A stretch of DNA of 64,000 bases, taken from assembly GCF_000687475.1 (NCBI RefSeq), contig NC_057319.1, forward strand, positions 1,054,001 to 1,118,000, written 5' to 3'. Below, piece by piece: positions 56,241 to 64,000 of this stretch. Source of the stretch: Ustilaginoidea virens. Taxonomy: Eukaryota; Ascomycota; Sordariomycetes; Hypocreales; Clavicipitaceae. The notes under the pieces are model-generated. The model was not told where the DNA came from, ran no database searches, and was given only the letters and a program-made list of their open reading frames with translations. The translations under genes and the position numbers were made by a program. Positions within the stretch are counted from its first letter, which is position 1, and every line of letters starts with the position of its first letter.

Positions 56241-57044
56241 GCGCTGTGCGGTTGGCTCCGGTGCATCCGTTTGGCCTGGTTCCAGTCAAATGCTAGTTAC
56301 ATAGCCAACGTACTCCGTACTCCCTCGAGACTTTCGCTGGCGTCGCGTCATGATTTCTATAAATGGAAATATCGAAGCAGGGCAACAACTTCTCTATTAT
56401 ATTAAATCGTAGTTCCTCGGCGTGGCCAACCTCCGATTGCTTTTCTTCTTCTTGGCCCAGCCGCCCAGGCCAGTCTTGGCTAGCCGGCAGGCAAGTCAAC
56501 CAGCCAACTCACTTCGGTTGCTGGCTTGTTGTTTGCTGCACCGCGCTTTCCCATCTTGGACACGGAACGAACTTAATCCGCCCCTTGCGCCATTGACTTG
56601 ACAAATCCAATGCATTACGAGTCCACCCCCTCGGTCCATCGTGAGCCCGCAAAGCTCTTTCCTGTCGCCATCCCTTCTCGTGTTTCGCCCGACACAGGTT
56701 TATCACGTCAGGGCTGCTTTGCATCTCTGATTGCTCGCGCGTCAACACTCAACGTCGTTGATCGGAGCTCATGTCTCAAAAGCATTACCAGCCCTTGGCA
56801 GCCGTTCAAACCTTCACTGACAGCGAGAACAAACGTGACCCGAATCCCACACCTTCAAACCTCGGTACCGAGATTCACAGCCCATTGGAAACCAACAGTT
56901 GGCCCTTATCTTGTTCTTCTTCTTCTTCTTCTTCTTTCCACGTGGTGCCTGCCTGGACGTTGTGGGCAGCGTCCGAGTAAAGAAAGTCTTGCATCTCAAG
57001 ATGCTTTCTTTAAAAGAAAAGCGTTTCGAAATCCACTTTGCAGG

Positions 57045-60000
57045 ATGTCAACGAACCATAACCCGAGCGAGAGGGCAAACCCTTCATTCATCAATATCGT
57101 CGGCAGAGACGAGCAGGCCCAACTATCGCACGCCAACCAGACCAGTCTTCTTTTCATCGGTGGACCTCGAGTACCATGGCTGACCGGCAGTTTGGAGCCT
57201 ACCGTTGCCAACGCGAGGGTTCAGAAAGCCGGGCACGTCTCCATCGGATTGCCCCTGACGACTTCGGCTTGGGTCGCTGACCCCCCCGTATCAACGTCAC
57301 CGGGACTGAATCCAGAAGGCCTTGTGGCGGAATTCCAACAACAGGAACAAAGGTATTCAATACACAATCCCCCCGGCCGCGCCATTGACGCCTCTCCCCC
57401 GACGGGCCATTCAATCGAGTTTCGATCCAACGTGTACATACCAACCTGCTGGTCCCTTGGTACATATTGCTGATGGTAGCTGCTGTTTACCAGGATTGAC
57501 GCCGAGGTTATCTCTCCTCCCTCAAATCAACCACCGCCAGCTCCGATTACGCCAAACCTTACTCCGAAACCTTTCAATGCGCCCGGAAATACGCAGCTGT
57601 CAGGAAACTCAGTAATCCCTCCTCAGAAAACAACGACCGGGCAGCCCAGAGTCGTTGGACAGGTTGCGCCATCTGAGAATCATGTATCCAGTACTTCGAC
57701 TGTCTCCCAGGGCCAAGAAAGTCCGGGTCCCGGAAAGACTCATCCCGGACTTTCTATGACTAGGTGTCCGAACCCTGATCGAGTTTCAATACAACCCCAC
57801 AGCACCCATCAAAGTCAACTTCAACAGCCGTCAGTACAAAGGGTAGCTGTGCATTCAACTGATTTCATTTTTCCTCTCGTTTTGAAGTTGCAACTTCTCC
57901 GCTGGCGAGCTAACACAGCCATTCTGGCCCGAACTGGTGACCTTTCCATGTGGCAACATCGTCTCATGGCCCAAATCAAGAAACATCGTGAAGCTAATAG
58001 AATGCATATTGGTCCCGTGGAGGCATGGAGGTACAACTTGCTTCTCAATGCCTGCTCAAAGAATGATATTTTTTTCATCGCCTTTCACCAAACCCTGTAC
58101 CAGTTAAGCACAAACCAACCTCTGGCGCCTGACTTGCAATCTTTATTCAACTCACTACATGATATGTTCAAAGCAGACGCACAGGTTTCTCCGCTCCATG
58201 CCGTCTGGTTCGCAGCATTTCCACAGGACATGACAAACGCAAATCTACCGTTTCCACTACCCGACAGTCTACTATTTGATGTGATCAAGTTTCTACTCAC
58301 TTTCTCGGGGAAGTGGGACTCGGTTATATCCTCTGTGCTAAGCAGAGGCTACCCGCTCATGACCTTTGAACTAGTAGAAACTTTGGATTGCAAATCGACC
58401 GTGCTACAGGACTTGCTTTTCGACATCAGCTGTGGAAAGCTAGGTCTGCAAGGTGGTCCTGGCGTCAATCGTATTAGTTCTATTCGCCGAACAGACGTCC
58501 AAAATGAGACTGCGGCAAAGACGCACCCCTCGAAAGCGCAAGTTGCTCAGATGCGAAATGACATAATCGTAAAGTATAAAGCGGTTATTATGGATAACTT
58601 TTTGACTCCGCAAGGATTTGTAAATGGCAAGTTCAGAATGCTTCGTTCACATATATGTTGCCCGCCGCTAACAGACGAGTGCTTCAGCGACGTCGCGATC
58701 CTCCGGGAGCAGCTCACTACTTGCCACCAGTGGCTCAAACATGATCTCTCCAGCTCTTATTCCAATCGCAGCACATGGTTCTCCTCACTGGCCCGTTCCT
58801 CTTGTTGGTATGCACAATAATGAGGGACAGGGGATTCAACCGTGGGCTGACGGGGGTGACAACGGTCCACGTGGCTCGGGACAGCAACTGAGCGATTTTC
58901 AAGGGCTACTGCGACCACAGGCTGCTCCATTTCAGACATCCCGCAGTAATGGAATCAGGATGATGCCATTGCCGCCACAGATACTACCATACACAAGAAA
59001 TGAAGCAGCAAACGGATCCCTTCCAAACGTACAGAACAATGTCGTCTCGGCAGTCCATAACTCATCCAATCGGAACACGACATCTCATCCCCCAGCGGTT
59101 CACAACAATGCCAATGTACCCAATTCGGGATGGCATCCGACGCCACTTCCTCACCCGCAATTCAACGTTGCCATGCAAGCCCGTCCCTTTATCTCCCCAG
59201 CTGCCCCTGCTGCAGCGGCTGCGACGGCGCAGTCGGGGTGCGACGCTCAACCCAGATTCTCGACCGCTCCGCTTGCACGAGTCGAGTATCCGCAATCCCC
59301 TTACGATTGGACTTCTGTGCAGACAGGTCTTCATTTAGTACGACTGCGCAGCCCGACCAGAGTCGGTTGCCCGGGGATACGGTATTACCAATTCTTCCAT
59401 TGCTTCGCAGTTGAACCAACCCCTCTCCCTCAGCAAAATAGGGTGAGCACATTTAAGTTCGTAGTGCCCGATGAAGATTTCGCCAAGAGGTCGCGATTAG
59501 TACGGACTGAGGAGCCACGGGTTCATCAGTTTGGACGTGACACTCTCCGCTATCGTCTGAGGCTAAGCCACTCCACTCGGGATGATCAAACAAAAGGCTC
59601 GGCCAGATGGCCCATATCTCCCAGCGTTTGGCCGACCGAGATTTACATTGTGTTTAATGACGTGCCGGTTTTTCCTCGGAGACGCCAACATTTCCAAAAG
59701 GATCTACCTATTGAGCTCACGGATATGGTGCAACAGCATACGAATACAGTCCAGGTCAGTTTTCCTAAAAAAATCGACTGCGCCGATATGGTTCCGCCAC
59801 TCTTCTTGGCAGTCGAGGTCATTGCCACTACGGATCATGCCTCGGTGCTTGACATGGTTCACAAAGCGCCAAAGATCAGTGCGGATGAGACTCGCCGTGA
59901 GATGAAGCGCCGGATACAGCCCCAAGATTGCGACGATATCATTGTTCAAGATGAATCGTTGTCTATATCGCTGAGAGATCCGTTCAGTTCCATTCTTTTC

Positions 60001-60366
60001 CGTACACCTGTGAAGGGGCTTTATTGCAGGCACATTGAGTGCTTTGACTTGGAAACCTGGCTGCAAACCCGCCGCGGCAAACCTTCTCAGAGCCGAACTG
60101 AGCCTTCACTAGCAGATGGCTGGAAATGCCCTGTTTGTGATGAAGACGCGAGGCCGCCGAATCTCCGTATTGATGAGTTCTTGTCCGAAGTCCGCGAGGC
60201 TTTGGTCAAGACCGGGACGGACGGGGCACGGAGAATCAAGGCTCAACTGGACGGGACTTGGACAGTAGAGGAGGAAGTGAATGAGAACGACGAATCAAAT
60301 GCCGAAGCTGCCGCGGCACAAACGGACGAGTCGAATCAATCCATCGAGGTCATCGAGATAGATTAG
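57045..60366 (+). CDS. SP-RING (MIZ) zinc-finger protein, SUMO E3 ligase candidate, with one frame change
   Basis: Exon 1 is 57045-57433 (MSTNHNPSERANPSF). A 60-base intron 57434-57493 (GTACAT...CTGAT...CCAG) follows. The frame then runs from 57494 to about 58740 and continues in the +1 frame from 58741 to 60366. Ignoring one base near 58735-58741 gives about 1086 residues. The SP-RING is clear: LYCRHIECFDLETW (about 60020-60060), then KCPVCDEDARPPNLRIDEFL (about 60125-60180), the C-H-C...C-C pattern of PIAS/Siz ligases. The C-terminus SIEVIEID resembles a SUMO-interacting motif. The middle is Pro/Asn-rich. The domain implies transfer of SUMO from Ubc9 to nuclear substrates. I found no convincing intron at the frame change (GT at 58808 to AG at 58946 would restore frame but lacks a good branch site), so an assembly error, lesion or unusual intron are all possible. 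Confidence 0.75.
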
Positions 60367-61353
60367 TATGAGCCGAAAGACGGTTTTTTTTTTCCCTTGT
60401 TGGGACGAGCTTTGCGGAGGATGGCGTTTACGGTACAAGGCTTGTGTAAATAAGAACAGTCTGGGGGTGTCATCTTGGAGAATAAGCTTTGCTTTAAGCG
60501 ACGGAGTTTACAGGGACCAGTCAAATGCGGGTTCAGTTTGAAGGTTTGATTTTTTTTTTGATTTTTTTTTTTTGATAAATAGAGAATAGGAGGGGTGAAG
60601 CTGGCTCTCAGCAACAAAGACGGTTACTGGTACAATACATATGTAGTTGCGCATTTCTCTCGCCCGCCTCGCAACGGGCTTAGCCATGCCAATTTTGCGG
60701 AATTCGCAGGAAGTCTCAGAGGCCTCCTCATACATTAATCTTGTCTTTGTACATATAGGTAGGTACCCGTATCGTTTGAGGTTTCAGCAAAGCAGGGGTT
60801 CTAGAACCTTGGTTGATTTGTGCATAAATTAGCTTTGATGGTTGGACGTTGATGGAACTTGGGGTCCTAAATAGCAGATACATCATTCAAGACGCAAAGT
60901 CTGCCGACGCCCAGGTCGCTCACTATCCCGCCCTGCGCCCCTCTGCGCGAGGGATTAACCCGTGGGGGCTTATGGGGCCAAATTCCGCCTTCCGCCAAAT
61001 GAGGCTTGGTCGTCATGGCTTGGCCTTGCTGAACTTTCCTTACCTACATAAGATAAGGCAAGGCAGGTAGGAGTCAGAATTACCGATTACCAGAGCTGGT
61101 CCTGGGAGTTGCCCGATAAATGTCTTTTTCATCGCGGAATAGAGGTCAGCAACTGCTTCACGCCGTGTCGTGTGACAAGCACATGGCCGACGCCCAAGTG
61201 GGAGCCCCCGACATCTCCAAATGCAATCCACCGTGACAGTACTCCGTACCGAGTTAAACAACCAGCGACCAAGCTCTCCGTCTTCTGCAGCCGCAATTCT
61301 GGCCCGCTCTCAGGGGGTGATTGTCGAAACCAGGACGGCACCTCTTCTGCAGC
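60367..61353. promoter_or_regulatory. Intergenic region upstream of the Zn2Cys6 gene
   Basis: 3' flank of the SP-RING gene and promoter of the Zn2Cys6 gene. It contains T runs (60386-60395, 60550-60573) and a TACTCCGTA motif at about 61240-61248. I see no gene; the ORFs here are short and unsupported. Confidence 0.5.
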
Positions 61354-62697
61354 ATGTCGGATCAGGCCACGGCACGACCCAGGACGCAGAGCCCGCCCCG
61401 GCGACAAAGAGCCTGCGTGCCATGCTCCAGCGCAAAATCCCGATGTCATTTCCAGGAGTGCAACATTCAGCGCCATGTGTGTGACAGGTGAGAGAGCTGA
61501 ATGGAGAGCCCTTTGGTACTACTGGTCATGGCACCGGGCGCATGGCTGATGGCTCCCCATGACTAGATGCGAGAAGATGGGCATTCAGTGTGTGGCCAAG
61601 GCGTCCAAGAGCCTGCGAAAACCCAGGCAGATTCGTCCCTTGAACAGGTACGCGGTTTGCCCTTTTGAATGCCCCTTCCCCCTCCGACTCGGACCGAAGC
61701 TCGGGCAAAACGTTGCTTGCTCATGCAACGCTTGTAGTCGTGTGTCAAGCCTGGAGAAACAGATCGAGACTCTGACAGCAGCCCTCGAAGGCGCACACCA
61801 ATCTGTCGCCAAGAAAGCGTCGCCGTCGCGAGAGCCGGCGCTTGCCCACTCCAGGTCTCCTCCTGTGGCCCTCACGCCGGAATCGACAGGAGATCCTGTC
61901 CCTGGCCAGGACAAGTCAATGCGACAACTCCACGAGAGCCAAAGAACGCCATCACGGCCAGCGCGGACAGTTGCCAGCCGAGTCCAACCAGGACCCCTCT
62001 ATGGCTTGACTTGGACGCAGTCGGATCGTATTCTTTCTCTTTTCCGCGAGCGGTATATCCAGAACTTTCCGTTTCTCGTGCTCAGCTGTCAGATTACAGC
62101 TCGGCAACTGTACGAGGAGAAGCCGTTCTTGTTTAGGGTCATCATGTTGGCGGCTGCTCCTCTGCCAATTCCGAGAGTGGTCAAGATGAAGAGGAACGCA
62201 TTGGCGTACCTTGGACAGCATATGCTCGTGGAAGAAGAGCGTCACCTGGATCTGCTCCAGGGCCTCTTGATATGCATCTCGTGGTAGGTCAATCCCGAAA
62301 CGGGGGGGGGGGAACGTATTCCCCTGAATATTCTGGGCAAACGGCACTGACAAGAACTGTCTTTTCTCTCTCCCCTTTTCCTTTCTTTCTTCGTGGCACA
62401 GGGCGGATTTACGCACATTGTTTGACGAGCAAATTACGAATCTGACCTACTTGGCACTGGGCTATGCGCATAATCTGGGCATCACCAAGATCCCCAAGTC
62501 TTTACTTCAGCAGATTGGCATGGATGACGCCCCCGAAGACGTGAGCCAAACCAAGAAGGACATGTTTACGGCGAAAATGCATTCCATTGAGGAGCAGAGA
62601 ACGTTTTTAGGCTGTTACTGCCTGCTATCAGTGTAAGTAATAAAAGACTCGGCTTGCTGGTGGTTCAGCATCCCACGAGGGCAATGCGAATTGTTGA

Positions 62698-62728
<31 letters not shown>

Positions 62729-63714
62729 GTGCGCAGCAACTCAACCCTGTTTGGGAGGCAGAATCCGTTAAGGAGCCAGTACGTGGACCTTTGCTGCGAA
62801 TCGCTCAAACGAGCACGTGAACATCCGTCGGACATCTTCCTCGAGCACAATGTTCGCCTCGTTCAGATAGGAGAGAAGATTTCAGAAGCGTTCGGAGCAG
62901 CAAACGACCGGGAACGAGGAAAGCCGTACCTGTTTTTGCTGGACGATCAATCCAGGGGCTTCCGCGAAGAGCTCGACTCCCTGATGGAATCTCTCGATCG
63001 CCAACAGCAGCAGGACCGGGCTCTCTACTCACACCAGGTCCCTTCGGAAGAGTTTGACAACTGGGAACGCTTCTTCACCCTTCACTACAACTACCTCCTA
63101 GTCCGCCTCTACGAGCCCGCCACGTTTCTCCACCAGATCCCGGAAGAAGGCGGCGCCCTATCAACGTACCGCTCGCAGTGCCTGCGAAACTGCCTCCTTG
63201 CCGCGAAAGCCTACTTTGACATTATCTTCACCATCCCCCCGGCGCAGTACATTTACCAGTCCATCACTTTTACGGAGCAAATCACCTTTGTGCTCGTCAT
63301 CACGAGCCGGCTGCTGCTGCTGGAAACCAAGGACTGGGACGTCCACTTTGCGCGCATGACGATGAACTTCCTCTCCGTGGTGGACCGGCTCGTCCAGCGC
63401 CTGGACGCCTCCGAGGCCGAGAGGATATGCGCGGTCCGCATTTTCGTCGCGGAGATGGGCGTGGAGACCACGGCGGCGGAAATGACGGCCGAGGGCAGGC
63501 TGGCGGAGATGTCGAGGAAGATGCGCTGGATTCGCACCTGGTTCGAGACGAGGGTGAACAAGGCGGAGCTGCCGAACCAGCCGCAGGAGTGGCCGGTGGA
63601 GGAGCTGGAGAACAGGGGCGCCAGGGCGTTTGGGATGGGGACCAGCGGGCCCGTCTGGTTTACGGGGGGCTGTTGTCGGATTCGGCCTGGAACTTTGACG
63701 ACGTGCAGATGTGA
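61354..63714 (+). CDS. Zn2Cys6 fungal transcription factor, five exons, frame lesion near the end
   Basis: Exons: 61354-61487, 61567-61647, 61738-62283, 62402-62632 and 62737-63714. The zinc cluster is completed by splicing: CVPCSSAKSRC...CDR-CEKMGIQC (C-x2-C-x6-C-x12-C-x2-C-x6-C). A basic linker (KSLRKPRQIRPLNR) and a coiled-coil start (VSSLEKQIETLTAAL) follow, then a fungal-specific regulatory domain (LTWTQSDRILSLFRERYIQNFPF onward). Intron 4 carries a T28 run. Near 63662 the frame runs into a G6 tract: as written it reads GPVWFTGGCCRIRP and then poly-Phe to 63919, while the shifted frame gives GLLSDSAWNFDDVQM and a stop at 63714. One missing G would give a 656-residue protein. Regulatory targets cannot be told. 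Intron 2 (90 bases) has no stop and keeps frame if retained. Confidence 0.8.
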
Positions 63715-63768
63715 GGTGGATGCGTGGGAGGTGCTGCAGCGTTTTGATGATTTTCGCTGTTTTTTTTC

Positions 63769-63812
<44 letters not shown>

Positions 63813-64000
63813 TCCTTTCCTTCTACGCCCCAGCAACTGGGTGCATCGGTCAGGAATGGGCATTTTCGGCATGGACGGCGCAAGTTCTGTTTCAGGACCA
63901 CGGAATGCGTCATTGGTAGACTGATGGGGATTCCGTGTGACAGCTGTCCATGCGCAGCATACGCATACCTGTGTTTTGGTTACATGTTGTATATTCCTGA
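63715..64000. other. 3' flank of Zn2Cys6 gene with T40 run
   Basis: A T40 run at 63770-63809 follows the predicted stop closely. No further gene begins before the window edge. Confidence 0.7.

Larger units (their letters stand above)
53470..57044. other. Long intergenic region with palindromes, TE relic and minisatellites
   Basis: About 3.6 kb upstream of both the Boi-like gene (-) and the SP-RING gene (+). No supported gene. Contents: T-rich runs near 53655-53710; an AT-rich island at 55096-55375; at least seven TACTCCGTA/TACGGAGTA palindromic motifs between 54540 and 56325; TACCTAGGTA-type palindromes; a 12-base tandem array at 56181-56240; and a CTT microsatellite at 56910-56937. Several 60-290 codon frames exist but lack motif or codon support. 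Confidence 0.55.

Noticed and set aside
56598..57044. N-terminal extension of the SP-RING protein
   Set aside because: Ser/Leu-rich noise including a microsatellite-encoded run of Leu. The ATG at 57045 begins protein-like sequence.

Overview
The window looks like nuclear DNA of a filamentous ascomycete, probably a Sordariomycete. The signs are short GT-AG introns of about 60-135 bases, GC-rich genes, Fhl1-like, Boi-like, Zn2Cys6 and SP-RING proteins, and heavily C-to-T mutated retrotransposons as produced by repeat-induced point mutation (RIP). I cannot name the species. There is an abrupt boundary at about 34.2 kb.

From 1 to about 34,200 the DNA is AT-rich and contains no convincing host gene. 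It is a nest of Ty1/copia and Ty3/gypsy retrotransposons, all with their coding strand on the minus strand. Copia element 1 (758-6113) is cut off in gag by copia element 2 (6114-11611). Element 2 has two LTRs, a primer binding site matching the anticodon arm of initiator tRNA-Met, and a pol reading frame that has lost the integrase and RT cores. Three solo LTRs of the element-2 family (C, D, E) each have their own 5-base target duplication. LTR C is split by a full-length gypsy element (outer, 13412-27796), which is itself split by a second copy of the same family (inner, 16186-23377). Both gypsy insertions have perfect 5-base duplications. The two gypsy copies carry opposite strand biases of transition mutations. 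A different, GC-rich LTR family contributes one solo LTR (29559-29896) and a second copy that ends exactly at the boundary (about 33882-34209). Between the LTRs lie AT-rich stretches I cannot identify; they may be one older element cut up by the insertions.

From 34,210 to the end the DNA is gene-rich. In order: a mitochondrial-type lipase (+), a small membrane protein (-), a 733-residue protein with a HicA-like C-terminal block (-), a molybdate transporter of the MOT1 family (+), a four-helix membrane protein (-), a large Fhl1-like FHA/forkhead regulator with AT-hooks (+), a Boi1/Boi2-like SH3-SAM-PH polarity scaffold (-), an SP-RING (PIAS/Siz-type) SUMO ligase candidate (+), and a Zn2Cys6 transcription factor (+). 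These are unrelated housekeeping and regulatory genes, not a cluster.

The SP-RING gene and the Zn2Cys6 gene each need a one-base frame change to read through, so each is either an assembly error or a real lesion. The strongest unusual signals are the three-level nested insertion, the reciprocal strand bias of mutation, the copia half-tRNA primer site, and an unexplained 3' module in the gypsy family.
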